Assembly: GCF_954871325.1 (NCBI RefSeq)
Contig: NC_088778.1
Span: 22,119,120-22,183,119 of the forward strand
DNA length: 64,000 nt
Reading direction: 5' to 3'
DNA from: Gordionus sp. m RMFG-2023
Lineage: Eukaryota; Nematomorpha; Gordioida; Chordodea; Parachordodidae
The translations under genes and the position numbers were made by a program. Below the pieces are notes generated by a model that saw only the letters and a list, made by a program, of their open reading frames with translations, was not told where the DNA came from and did no database searches. Of the stretch, positions 11,933 through 22,769 are shown one piece after another. Within the stretch, counting starts at the first letter, position 1. Every line of letters starts with the position of its first letter.

Positions 11933-13238
11933 CAGTGACGAAGCGTCAAGTTTAATACTAAGGAAACAGAAAAATATTTTTAATTTTTATTAATCAAACC
12001 ATACAAAAATTAAATTTATTATTAAGCGGAATTCATCTTTTTTGTGTAAAATTTTAGGTGATATTTTGCGCCCAATTCTATCATATTTTCAATTCGATTT
12101 TTTGCCAAATTATTATAATTGAATCATCGACTACATGAGCTGTTGATTCTTTATATTGTTAAACTGCCTTCAAAATAATATTCATATCCAAAAATCTTTT
12201 ATCATTTCAAACATATTTTTCCTTTGGAGATAATAGACATGACCAGTAATATAGCAAGGGTGTCACTAGCCTTTAGAATCTCAGGGCGCTCAAATTATTT
12301 TCAAAATTACCTTTTTTATAGCTTTTCTTTGTAGTGATATTTAAAATTTTAAGGGGACTCTTTAAATTTTTCAGGCGTCTGGAACCTCCCCTCCCCCTAG
12401 TGACGCTATCAAAGTATAGAGAATTAGAAAATTTATATCCAGGAGCCACTCATATTTTTCATATTTATCGATAGAAAAATTGCGAATGCAAGTTTCGATT
12501 TCTTTTTTCAAGTTTTATAAAATTGGTTTTGGTCTTCCCTTTTCAATAATCAATTCTTCACATCAAAATTTCTTGAGCTATATGATATTTTTAATAATAA
12601 AATTGCAATTATTAGACATTTTAAATTAATTAATTCTTTTAAAAAATAATGAATATTTTAAAAAGGAAGTGATAAAAATATATTTTAAAAAATTTTTCAT
12701 TCTCTTTTAATTAAAAAAAATATAAGCATTTTTTTATTTGCTTCCTCAATTAAGCAGTTCATTCGCATGATTTTCTCTTTATTTATTAAAAAATAAGCAA
12801 TTTTGTGTTTAGTTTCCTAAGCTAAGGTTTATATTTTTTATCGTAATAAAAAATTTAAAGCAAAAATTTGTATGAGCATAATTTTTTCTTAAAAATAAGC
12901 AATTTTAATTTGCTTCACCCATGTATATTTTTTCTTAACGCAACAAATATAATAATATTTTTTACCATATAATAGTAATAATATTATTTTTTAAACGTAG
13001 TTAAAATAATAAATTTTGAGTGCTATAATATATTTTTTTTTAACATAGTAAAAATAATGATAAATTTTTTAACTTATAATAATAATATTAATTTTTAACG
13101 TTATAAAAATAATATTTTTATTTTTTATTAAGTCAGATTAGTATTAATTTTCTAAGATATATAAAATATAATGATTATATTAATTTTATTTAAAAAATTT
13201 TTAAGAAAAATTTCAAGGGAAAGGACGCTTCTTCACTG
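11933..13238. mobile_element. Nested 1.3-kb hAT-like element
   Basis: Termini are CAGTGACGAAGCGTC at the left and GACGCTTCTTCACTG at the right, an inverted repeat of about 15 bp with one mismatch. CAG...CTG ends are typical of hAT elements. Flanking 8-mers TTAATCTG and TTTTTATG match at five positions, an eroded duplication. No intact reading frame remains. A further small repeat sits inside at about 12250-12411. Confidence 0.6.
12250..12411. repeat. Small inverted-end repeat inside the nested hAT
   Basis: The left end ATAGCAAGGGTGTCACTAG and right end CTAGTGACGCTATC are inverted, sharing GTCACTAG and ATAGC. Related half-copy sequence (TAGCGTCATGAGAGGAGG, then CCCCTGAAAAATTT) occurs at 53130-53190. 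This is the third nesting level in 11856-13388. Confidence 0.5.
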
Positions 13239-13433
13239 TTTTTATGTATGCCTCGATATTTAGCAATAGAGGTCCAAACCTTTCTGCCATTCATGAGCAA
13301 AATCTCCAGGATTACATAATTTTATTTTGGCTGAATCTTAATCGGGCCATTTTTAAAAACCGATCCAAATCAATCCTTAACTACACTATCTAGGTTCTTG
13401 ATTTCTCCTTATCGCACTATAGAAGGTTTATCA

Positions 13434-15276
13434 CAGGCACGTACGCAGGAATTTAGTCTGGGGGGGGGGGGGGTAACAAAATTATAAAAAAATTATATGT
13501 AAAAAATCACTTAAATGACTTAAAATGGAAATTTGAATTTTTTGAACCTTTAAAATTTATATATAAAGTATAAAAAATTTAATGTGGGAAATATATTAAT
13601 ACACAAAAAGTTTCTTAGGAATAATTATATTTTGTATGTTATATATTTACAATGTAATATCCAATCTTCGTTGGGATTGAGCTAATTTTTCAATTATCTC
13701 ATCCTTGCTTGTCGTCAAATGCCTATGAATATTCAAAAGATTCAAACCTTTCAATATACTTTCAGAAGTTGTACTTCTTGGTATGTTTTTCAGAGACCTG
13801 CATACCCGGTACCTGGGCCGGATTGTTTAATTTATTTAAATATTCTCGGGCCTGGCAAAATTTTTTTTAAAAAACACCCGGGCTGGGCCTGATTTTTTTG
13901 AAAAAAACACCCAGGCAGAGTCTGATAATTTAAAAAAATATCCGGGCCGGGTTGTATATTTTAAAACAGCCTATACTTGAAATCGTTATTATTAGCAATA
14001 AAAATCAAAAATAAATATAATTTATTTTAAAAAAATCCGGGCCGAGCCTGAAAATTTTATTTTAAAAAAGCTGGGCCGGGCGGGTAAATTTTTTTAAAAA
14101 CCCGGGCCAGGCCTTAAAAATTTTTTAAAAAAAAATCCGGGCCGTGCTGGGCTCTCTTATTCTTCTTAAAAAAGAGAATGTTCTCATTAGTTTACTAATG
14201 GGAAGAGTTGCTAATATATATATATATATATAACCATTTTAATAAATTGGGAATATAATCTAAAATCTATGAAATAATGCAAAGCATCCTTAGCATTTTT
14301 TGGGACTGTATCAACCATAGTTATTCAGATAATAAGGCATCATAAGATATTTTAACATCTCATGTAAAAATCTAACAAATATTTTTTATTTTTTTCTATC
14401 ACCATCTGAAAAAGGTTGGAAAGGCTTTTGTGGAAGTAATATCTGCGTTGTAGCTGCATGATGAATTAAAAACCATTCATTTAAATGTATCTAAGAGAGA
14501 GGGCATTTGTTTTATAATACTCTTTTACTTATCTTATTTATATTAATGTTTTGACGATGAGCGCTTGCTGCAAGTCGAGAGGGGCAAATATTAAACACGT
14601 ATGGTTCTGCTTTTGACTCAAGAATAACATATAAAATATGAAATTCTTCATCAACATTAGCTCTTATTTCCTTGAGTTATAATAAAATGCTCTCCGCTAT
14701 TCTCATCTTCTTAATCAAGTCAATGTCATGTTTTTGAAAAGTATTACATAAAATAGTTGTATAATTAAATAATACATTCTAATGAGAAAAAAAATTTGGA
14801 ATAAGTATTGAATCCAATAATTTTCTTGCTTCTGAGGATATTTCTTTCAAGCAATTGTGATATTTCAGTAATAGTAAAAGCTGTTACTGCATGATGGCGG
14901 AGACTCGATCTCGTTGGACAAGCTTGCAATTTCTTTCTCCCTGTTGGACAAGGAGTTTCAGAGATAATTATTATTTGACTAGAAATTTAGATAAATACTA
15001 GGTAAATTGCGCCAAGGAAAACTTGAAATCGAAATTAATTGATAAAATAACTTAGTTGATGAATGTGGTAATAAATGTAATTAAATATATATTTAATATG
15101 AGATAGGAATAAATATTATGTTTTAATTTTTTTACCGAATAAAGATTATTAAATTTTAAAAAAAACGAATATAAATTAATATAAACAATAATATTTTCGA
15201 AAAATATATCCAGCATCTGCATTTTTAAGCATTGGGGATGGGGGATTTGCCCCCTCCCTCGCTGCATACGCGGCTG
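13434..15276 (-). mobile_element. hAT transposon with transposase remnants, exact 8-bp duplication
   Basis: The element runs from CAGGCACGTACGCAGG, followed by a poly-G tract, to CCTCGCTGCATACGCGGCTG, preceded by CCCCC. It is flanked on both sides by GTTTATCA (13426-13433 and 15277-15284). Minus-strand translation shows broken transposase: EEFHILYVILESKAE followed by PSRLAASAHRQN near 14560-14720, and LNLLNIHRHLTTSKDEI near 13680-13750. These resemble the late catalytic and C-terminal parts of hAT/DUF4371-type transposases. Stops and frame changes show it is dead. A GGCC-rich MITE fragment (13791-14155) interrupts it. Confidence 0.8.
13791..14155. mobile_element. GGCC-rich MITE (CAGAGACCTGCA family), right end lost
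   Basis: It begins CAGAGACCTGCATACCCGG, matching the start of 53335-53659, and continues as degenerate CCCGGGCNGGCC units joined by poly-T/A. The opposite terminus (GCAGGTCTCTG) is not found; only a partial GGGCTCTC remains near 14155. It splits the transposase remnant of 13434-15276. Confidence 0.55.
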
Positions 15277-15299
15277 GTTTATCAGTTTTATTAAAATTA

Positions 15300-16015
15300 G
15301 TCTATTTTATGAAATCTTATAAAGTAGTTAAAGGCACTTTTTGGTCTAGACCGACTTTTAGTTTTTATATTTTTATACAACAATCCTTATAAAATTATAA
15401 ATTTATTAGTTATATTTTGTTAGGCATTAATTTTACATTGATACCATCTATTCTAATTTTCCTTTTTAGGTTAATCATTTTCCTTTTTCTCATTGATTAT
15501 TCCGATCCCCTTAATCTCTCTGATTATAATTTGTAATGTAAGTCCTTGAATGAGATATTAATTTTTATAAATAGCCTTTATTTATTATTAAATAAATTGA
15601 AATATACTTACTCATATTAAATCCACCCTATATTTTTCATTTATTTTTTAATGAAAATACCACTATCAAATACAATTTTATGCTTTTATAAATCGATATT
15701 TTAGAATTGTAAAATAATTTTTCCCATACTGTTTAATTTGCTCATTAAAGATCATCAAATTCATAAGACTAAAATAAAATCAGCTATATAAGTTTAATGC
15801 CAAAAATCCTATATTGATAATCTTTACAAATATACAGATTATCACAAGTTTTTGTTACGATATTAATAGTCACATCTTTTCTAATTAAGTCATATGGATA
15901 TTTATTAAACATAATTTCATATTAATTTCATAAGCACATTTTTTGATTATCTTTTTTCTCAAATTTACAGAATAATTAAAAAACAATTTTAATAGTATAT
16001 TTCGAGGAAATAATT
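15300..16015. other. Intergenic DNA upstream of the A20/AN1 gene
   Basis: AT-rich sequence with no domain-bearing frame and no repeat family recognised. Confidence 0.5.
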
Positions 16016-16018
16016 TTT

Positions 16019-16050
16019 TGCGCATGCGCGTCATATGTTATCACGTGACA
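16019..16050 (+). promoter_or_regulatory. NRF1-like palindrome and CACGTG E-box
   Basis: TGCGCATGCGCG at 16019-16030 fits the animal NRF1 consensus (YGCGCAYGCGCR) at every position, and TCACGTGA at 16041-16048 contains a perfect E-box. Two CpG-containing palindromes 10 bp apart stand out in otherwise A/T sequence. They lie about 275-300 bp upstream of the ATG of the A20/AN1 gene on the same strand, a normal distance for a core promoter. Binding is inferred from motif match only. Confidence 0.6.
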
Positions 16051-16321
16051 ATAAATCTTTCCACAAAATACCTTTTATTATTTTTTTTCGTCATTCATTT
16101 GATATTTTAACATTGATAAAATGAAAATTTTTAAATAATAGTATAGGTGATTTATTATATTACATACGGAATTTAATTTCAATTTTGCTAAATATTTCTC
16201 CTGTATCTTTATTTTTTGATGACGAAAATTTTTTAAAATTCGATTTTTTTAGGTAATTTAAAGAGTTTTTTAAAACTTATATAATTAGCTTCCAGTTTGT
16301 TACTACTCTTAATTCATTTTC

Positions 16322-17244
16322 ATGGAACCTGAAACTAATCAACAATCTGCTGGACCACAATTATGTAAGTCAGGTTGTGGGTTTTATGGTAGCTCTTCAA
16401 CTGATGGTCTGTGTTCCAAATGCTATAAAGATACTACCGTTACCACTCAGTCTTCTATAGGCCCCTCCATAACATTATCATCAACTTCTAATCAAAACTG
16501 TAAATTAAAATTTTTTAAATTAATTTTATTTTTTTTTAGATAACCTCTCCTCAAAAGAACTACGGTCTGATCAGATAAATGAAGTAATAACATATTATCA
16601 AAAACATTTTATTCTTTAATTTTAATTTAGGTTTTAAATCTATTATCAAATTCATCAAAATCATCCCTTCTTTTAAAAAATCACAAAGATTTAACTAATT
16701 CTAATCGCCTGTTAGATTTTTCAAATATTAATGTTAATGCAGACGATAAATCATATGCAGATGAAGATAAACATAAGACAAATTTTTTAGAAAATGTTAA
16801 TAGTCAAGCCTTATCAGAAGACACAAATGAAAATTCTAATTTAGATAATCTTATTAACCAGTCAGATATTTCTCTTGATAGCAATTCCTTAAATAGTCAT
16901 AGCTGCAATCAAAATGATGATGAAAAGCAGGATATGGATATTTTAGAATCAAATTTATCATCCTCATCACCAAATGCCTTAGCCACTGCCTCCTCACATA
17001 AGATTAAATCTAACAGATGTTATTTTTGTCGTAAAAAAATTGGTTTATCAGGTTGAATAAATATTTTATAATGATTATAAATATCTTATAAATAGGTTTC
17101 CCTTGTCGTTGTGGTGGAAATTTTTGTTCCATTCATAGATATTCAGACAAACACAATTGTAATTTTGATTATAAAGAATTAGCGCAATCAGAAATTCGTA
17201 AAAATAATCCAGTAGTTCAAGCTCAAAAAATTCAAAAAATATGA
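16322..17244 (+). CDS. A20/AN1 zinc-finger protein, ZFAND5/6-like
   Basis: Four exons: 16322-16499, 16540-16583, 16631-17051 and 17096-17244 (263 aa). All introns are GT-AG, of 40, 47 and 44 bp. The A20 finger near the N-terminus has ligands Cys15, Cys19, Cys31 and Cys34 (CKSGCGFYG...LCSKCY). The AN1 finger near the C-terminus has Cys204, Cys207, Cys218, Cys220, Cys225, His228, His234 and Cys236, with the core [21 protein letters not shown] split by intron 3. The protein ends [14 protein letters not shown], the hallmark tail of the ZFAND5/6 family. Family members bind ubiquitin through A20 and link ubiquitinated cargo or stress signalling to the proteasome in the cytoplasm. The linker (about 140 residues, Ser/Asn/Asp-rich) makes it somewhat longer than the usual 200-230 residues. 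The ATG gives the normal short leader before A20. An AATAAA lies at 17419-17424. Confidence 0.95.
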
Positions 17245-18425
17245 ATGTATTTATCAAATTTAGAATATGTCAATTTTTTTCATTAATTTGTCTGAAAAGT
17301 TGTCTATGAAAATATAATAATGGAATATCCTCTTTTCATTCATGATTGAATGTACATAATTTTTATTAAAAATTGCAATCTTTTTTAATATATATCTCAA
17401 TTCTTTTTATTATGTGATAATAAATTATAAACCTTTAACTTATTAATACTATACCTCAAATTTAAAATTATTAAGTATTAGCATATATGGTTGTCTTTTT
17501 GTTTAATAAATTTTTCAAACTAATAGATTAGTTTTAAAAAATTACAATTTAATGGTCACAATGTTTAATATGATTTTTTATTTGAAAAAAAATATTTATA
17601 ATATACCAATCTTACTTTTTTAAACTCAATAAATTAATGATTACTTATTGGATGTCAAAATAATGTGTTACCTACTTATTAGTATATGAATGAATATTAA
17701 ATACTTTAAATTTTTTCTACATTACATTTCACTGACTATTTGCATTTTATTTTAGTTAATTGAGGTTATTATGGCACAATTATGTTCAGAAATGTCCTGG
17801 ATAAAAGGCACTGGACATTTTTGCCTTGGTCATTTTGGTCTGATTTATTATTGCTAATAGTGCCCCTCAATGATGTATTTGTAACGCCTAGCCCATTAAA
17901 TTAAATTTAATCTCTACCCTTTTTTATATCAAATGCCTTTGGATATTTTAAAAGCCCACTCTTTAAAGTGATAAGCTTGGCATTGCCATGACCCTAAGAG
18001 TATTTAATATTAATCTAGAAAATATAAATAATATTAAAAAAGTATATAAATTTTTCATGTAAAGAATTTATATCCAGGTTAGATATTTGTTGTAGGCATG
18101 CTAGTATAGTTTTGTGGGGAAAATTTGTCCTACTATAATTTGATTGGTTAGTTTGGTTATTTATTTAAAATAGTTTTTTTTAACCTAAACTTATAATTTT
18201 GATAAAACACATAAGACCATAAAACAACTAATCCACTTATAGACAAAGCACTCGAGTATGGCCTTATGATTTATATTAGCAAAAAATTTAATTGTACACT
18301 CCTATTTAGTAGGGATATTTGTTACACCTCGAAATAGTCTGCTTCCAAAAATAATTAAGCAAAAACATACATTTTCAGACAAAATATAATATTTGGTCAA
18401 TAATTTTAAAATAAGGCCAGAGACT
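17245..18425. other. 3' untranslated and intergenic DNA
   Basis: After the A20/AN1 stop there is AT-rich sequence with a polyadenylation signal at 17419-17424. Beyond that no further exon, RNA gene or bounded transposon was recognised. Confidence 0.45.
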
Positions 18426-18429
18426 CATT

Positions 18430-18560
18430 GGTGGGATGGTCAAACAGAGCTAGTGCTGTTAAGCGGTTCCATCTTTCTTATTTAAAAAAAGGCTAACCAA
18501 ACCTTTGTGCCATGAGTAAAATATCCAGGTTTGCATAATATTTTTATAAAATATTTATAT
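18430..18560. mobile_element. Truncated TAGTGTTGTTAAA-family copy
   Basis: CTAGTGCTGTTAAGCGGTTCC is followed by GGCTAACC and CCTTTGTGCCATGAG, matching the left half and interior of 10464-10688. The right inverted end is absent. Confidence 0.5.
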
Positions 18561-19272
18561 CCACATCTACCATTTTATGGACCTAAGTAGGGCTAGGGCG
18601 ATATTAAATATCCGATTGGGACATATATTTAGCGTTTTTAAATATCATAGTCTGTGTTTTAAAAATCTGATCCGATATTTTTATTAGTTTTGGTTACATT
18701 ATGATTGTAAATAATTATACTATCTTATTTTATACATAATAAATTCCAGTGTCCTACAAGCCCGGCCTTGGTACCAGTGCTGGACCGTATTTAAAATTTT
18801 AAAATATACCTGGGCTGGGCCTTAAAATTTTTTTTTTTAAATACCCAGGTTGGGGGCTGTAAAATTTAAAAAAAATTTATACAACATGAATTATTATATT
18901 CATCAATTAGATTAGTTATAATGATTATATATAGTAATGATTAATATAATGTTGGGTGTAAGTTAACACTAGCTAACACTCATAGTATCTATTACATAAT
19001 ATAATTATAGTTTTCCTGCCATGGAATAAATATGCAAAAAATTAAATACATTATTATATATTATTTAATATATCTTATATTTTTTATTAATTAAAACTAT
19101 CAGTTTTATTTTTTTTATAAATACAATTAATATAGTATATTCTCAAAATATTATATACACAAATAAAATTTCCTATTTTAAAAAACCAACTAACTTTCAC
19201 GGATGATTAAGTGTATTTTATTTTCCAAAGTTTAATCTCATTTCAAGTATTCGCAATGTCTATGGGTGAAAG

Positions 19273-19465
19273 TAGTGTTGTTAAACAGTTCCATTTAGCC
19301 GATTTTTAAAAAGATCTAAATCAAAATTTAGCCAAAATATTATTACCTGCCTCGAAATTTCGCCAATAGAAGTCCAAATGTTTCTGCCATCTCTATGCAA
19401 AATCAACAAGCTTAAGTAAGCCCAATATTTTGAGTTAACTGTTTTTAAGCCGTTTAGCAACGCTA
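19273..19465. mobile_element. 193-bp MITE, TAGTGTTGTTAAA family, copy 3
   Basis: It begins TAGTGTTGTTAAACAGTTCC and ends GCCGTTTAGCAACGCTA, with the family interior CCTCGAAATTTCGCC. Flanking 8-mers GGTGAAAG and TCTGAATG match at five positions, so the duplication is eroded. Confidence 0.65.
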
Positions 19466-19626
19466 TCTGAATGTGGCTCGTTAGATATTTTAAAATCTTT
19501 TCTTGTTGCAGATAATATTTAAAAAAATAGTGTATAATTTTAACTATTTTTTTTTCATTAATTTATTATCAAATTATTTATAAAATAAAAAAAAATTATA
19601 TATGTTGGCGTCAATGTCTTTTTTCC

Positions 19627-19900
19627 GGCAATGTGTTTTTTTTTTCAACTTTACATCATTTTTTGAGCCCGTTTTTTTAAAATTTAAAAATCTGTTTTAT
19701 CGAAAATATATTCCATCATGTTTTTTATACCTATCTTTGAGTCATTTATAATTTATATAAAAAATTAATATAAATTTTATTAAGTTCAAAAATTCATGAC
19801 AAAATTGTCTAAAAATTATAGGGTAGGTATTCTAAACATGATGGAATACATTTCCGCGTTCAAAAAATGATTTAAAGTTGAAAAAATAACACATTACCAG
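19627..19900. repeat. Palindromic MITE, copy 1 of 3
   Basis: The left arm (GGCAATGTGTTTT, TTCAACTTTA, TTTTTTGAG, then ATTCCATCATG) is the reverse complement of the right arm (CATGATGGAAT, AAAAATGATTTAAAGTTGAA, ACACATTACC). The arms span most of the unit around a short AT centre. Close copies lie at 21320-21655 and 56170-56513, and fragments at about 30270-30345 and 51558-51590. No coding capacity. Confidence 0.7.
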
Positions 19901-20949
19901 ATTAAACATATGCTAACATATATAATATAAAATAACCAAATACGATAAAAAATATTAGATCGGTTTTTAAAATAATATCGGCCCGTTCTGTTTTTAAAAA
20001 GGCTAAATATCGGTGCCGATCAGATATTTAATATCGGCACAGCCTTAATAGAAATTGTTTTTTCATCTTAAATTTTAAAAAATTGGTTCTATAACATTCT
20101 TATTCTTGCTATTAGTGACAGGCTGAAACAATTTTCAGTAGTCATCTAGCTCCAAAATTATAATCTGTAATAGCAATTGAACAAAATTAAAACGAGATTA
20201 GAAAAATGTTACTTCTAGTGGGCCGTTGATCTGATCTTGATTGAGAGATAAGAATTTGTTGTCCTTCAGCCTAATCTATTTTTAAAAAAACGAGTCAAAT
20301 AATGAAGAACAAAAAAAAATCTATCTGGCATAGACTATACATATCGATTTTCACCGTTCCTTTTCCAAACAGTACAATTACAACATCGACCATTATTTTA
20401 AATTATGGCCAGTCATGCCGATATTAAATATTGGATTGGGCCAATATTTTCAAAAAATTTGTAACGAGAAGAGAATTTTAAATAAATTTAACGAGTCATG
20501 TTCGGCCATAAATCGTCGGCCTAATTAGTTTAAAATTATTCAATGATTTATGTTTCTTTAAAACAGCCCTTATCTGCTAATTTTTTTTATATTTTAGTAT
20601 TTTAGTATTTTAGACGTTCTATTTTCTTATACATTTGCAATTGAAACAAATAAATATGTTTTAATGGTGGAAAGATATAAATTAATAAATAAAAATCATT
20701 CTTTTATTAAATTTATTAAGTGATGACTGATAATTATTGAATCTTTATGATTTAAGTTGACAAAAAGTCATCTCAAAAAGAGGGGCCTTTTGGAAACAAT
20801 TTAAATTCACTAGCAGATAGTAAACTGTTTGAATCATTGCAAGAGCATTATAAAATGTAAAGGAAGAGCAGGATATTTTTTTAGAATAGTGATAAAATTT
20901 TAAAGAATGTTATTTTCTTTACTAATGTGCTTGTATGCGAAAAGTTAGA

Positions 20950-21200
20950 ACTGGTTTTAAAGGTTCAAATCAAACCGATATTTTTTTACGAACCGAACCT
21001 GGACCGTAAAATGTTATTTTATCTTAACCTGAACCGATCCAATATTCGTTATGGTTTGGATCCCTGATTAAAACTTTTTAAAGTTAATATAAAAATTAAA
21101 ACTATAAATAATATATAGCAGGGATTCAAACCGAAGAATATCGGTTCAGGTTCAGCTAAATATTAGGGTCAGTTTCGGTTCACAAAAATAACAATATTGT
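20950..21200. repeat. Two GGTTC-rich hAT-like ends facing each other
   Basis: GGTTTGGATCCCTG ends one GGTTC-rich block at 21067, and CAGGGATTCAAACCG opens another at 21119. These inverted termini lie about 50 bp apart, with AACCGAACCTGG-type repeats on either side. They belong to the family at 841-1600. Whether these are two truncated elements or one with an internal spacer cannot be decided. Confidence 0.45.
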
Positions 21201-21319
21201 TTCTATTAGAACCTCTAAAAATTAGTTTGAACTTTTTTATTTAAGCAATAAATTTATATAAATATATTTATTAACTGTAGTTGTTTGCATTGCTTCTACC
21301 TTTATGAATTGTATAATAT

Positions 21320-21655
21320 AAATACAATTTAAATCATATTTTGAGCACGTTTTTTAGATTTTAAATATTGATTTTTCCAGAAATTTATCCCAGCATGCTT
21401 AGCATACCTATTTAATTGAAGGCAATTTTGCCGTTAACCTTTGAGTGATTTATAATTTATATAAAAAAATCTATGGAAACACTAATATAAAATATATAAG
21501 TTCATTGTAAAATTGTCTGAAATTTATAAAGTATGTATTCCGAACATGATGGAATGCATTTTCAATAAAATTAGATTCTTAAATTTTAAAAGACGCCCTC
21601 AAAAAAGGATTTAAAGTTAAAACAATAACATATTGCCGGAAAAACACATTACCTA
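21320..21655. repeat. Palindromic MITE, copy 2 of 3
   Basis: Same arms as 19627-19900: TTTAAATCATATTTTGAG and CCAGCATGCTTAGCATACC at the left; CGAACATGATGGAATGC, AGGATTTAAAGTT and ACACATTACC at the right. The left terminus is the more decayed one. Confidence 0.65.
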
Positions 21656-21982
21656 TAAAACATATACATATAACATTTATTTTATTATTAATTGCATATA
21701 AATAATATCTAATTTATAAATTATAACAAATAAATATCAATTATTGAATCAATGTTGAACAATTTATACTTAAAAAAAATAATATTGAGCCGTGAAATTA
21801 AAAAATTTTCTACCTTAGTCAGTTTACATCTTTATAAAAAGTATAAATTTTAATGTTCAAAAGCATCTTTCAACGCTAACTTGAGTAGCACTGCCAATAT
21901 AACATCAGACTTCTGATTTTGCTAATAGTCGAAATTCATTTCAGGAAAATTAACTCTGATCTCTAATAGATTTCGTTTATGA

Positions 21983-22237
21983 TCATGTTTGTTCTTTAAA
22001 TGCTTCTTTGTGTGTCTGTTGGCTTGATAAAATCTTAATATTCTTTATTTCTATTGGTTTTTTGTTAATTTTGTAAATTTTAGCGAGTTCTAAAGGATGA
22101 TTTCTTTTGATGTCACGCTCGAGATATGCACCATGATGGTGTTTCATAATTGTATGGCAATCTGGAACTTCACATTTTGATGTATCATTTATATTACTAT
22201 ACTTAAGTAATTTATATATTAGACTTAATTTATACAT
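21983..22237 (-). pseudogene. BED-type zinc finger exon, probably from a hAT transposase
   Basis: The frame, read towards lower coordinates, contains SKCEVPDCHTIMKH, then GAYLERDIKRNHP. This fits a BED finger (Cys-x4-Cys, then LERHIKRNHP), a DNA-binding domain common at the N-terminus of hAT transposases. The first expected zinc-ligand histidine is Asp here (ERD instead of ERH), so the finger is probably not functional. No catalytic region follows in a readable frame. It could be a domesticated exon rather than debris, but the lost ligand argues against that. Confidence 0.55.
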
Positions 22238-22639
22238 AGAGACTAACCAATGATGTATATGTAATACTGAAATGATTTTGGGGTTCGATCGTTTACTAAT
22301 TGTCTTATCGGTGATTACATTAATGTCATTTTAATCGACTGGCACCATATAATTGAGCTATAGCGGACTCTTCTGTATGTATAATTTTAAATACCACATT
22401 TAATACATGAATCGCTAATCTATTAGTATATACACATCATTGACAATTAGATGAGCTTAAAAAATATAAATAATAAAAAAGGAAATTATTTAAAGAATTT
22501 TGTAAAATAGCAATTGGCTGATACTTATCAATCAAAATTGAATGACAATAATTTTTAAAACAATTTAGATACACATTATTTTTGCAATATACTAATAATA
22601 AATTTCACTTTATTTTTATGCACAAAATCGAGATTCACA

Positions 22640-22760
22640 CTGGTTTACAAAGAGTTTTCCTGGTTCGGTTCAGGTTCGGATAGAAAATGATTTAACAATT
22701 CAGGTTCGATAAAAAATAACGATTAATACTTTAAAGGTAGAGTTTAGGTTCTCTTGCCTT
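22640..22760. repeat. GGTTCGG-rich repeat fragment
   Basis: CCTGGTTCGGTTCAGGTTCG and a second AATTCAGGTTCG block share the motifs of 841-1600 and 20950-21200. No end pair was found. Confidence 0.35.
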
Positions 22761-22769
22761 CGAATATGA

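Larger units (their letters stand above)
11856..13388. mobile_element. TAGTGTTGTTAAA-family MITE interrupted by a nested hAT
   Basis: The outer left segment (TTATTAAAAAGCCCGATTT, near 11861-11879) and outer right segment (13250-13388, ending TACACTA) are the two halves of the same MITE as 10464-10688. The halves are separated by about 1.3 kb with its own CAGTG...CACTG ends (11933-13238). Without the insert the outer element would be about 230 bp, the normal family size. This orders the events: MITE first, hAT later. Confidence 0.62.
18588..20044. mobile_element. Element with ATCGGC-type inverted ends, about 1.45 kb
   Basis: The left end TAGGGCTAGGGCGATATTAA is mirrored at the right by TTAATATCGGCACAGCCTTA, and the inversion continues inward for roughly 40 bp with about three-quarters identity. 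The ends resemble the 61140-61840 element (TAGGGGTGTACCGATA). No matching flanking 8-mer is visible. Smaller repeats are inside: GGCC units near 18750-18870, a MITE at 19273-19465 and a palindrome at 19627-19900. A related partial end recurs at 20405-20450. Confidence 0.5.
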
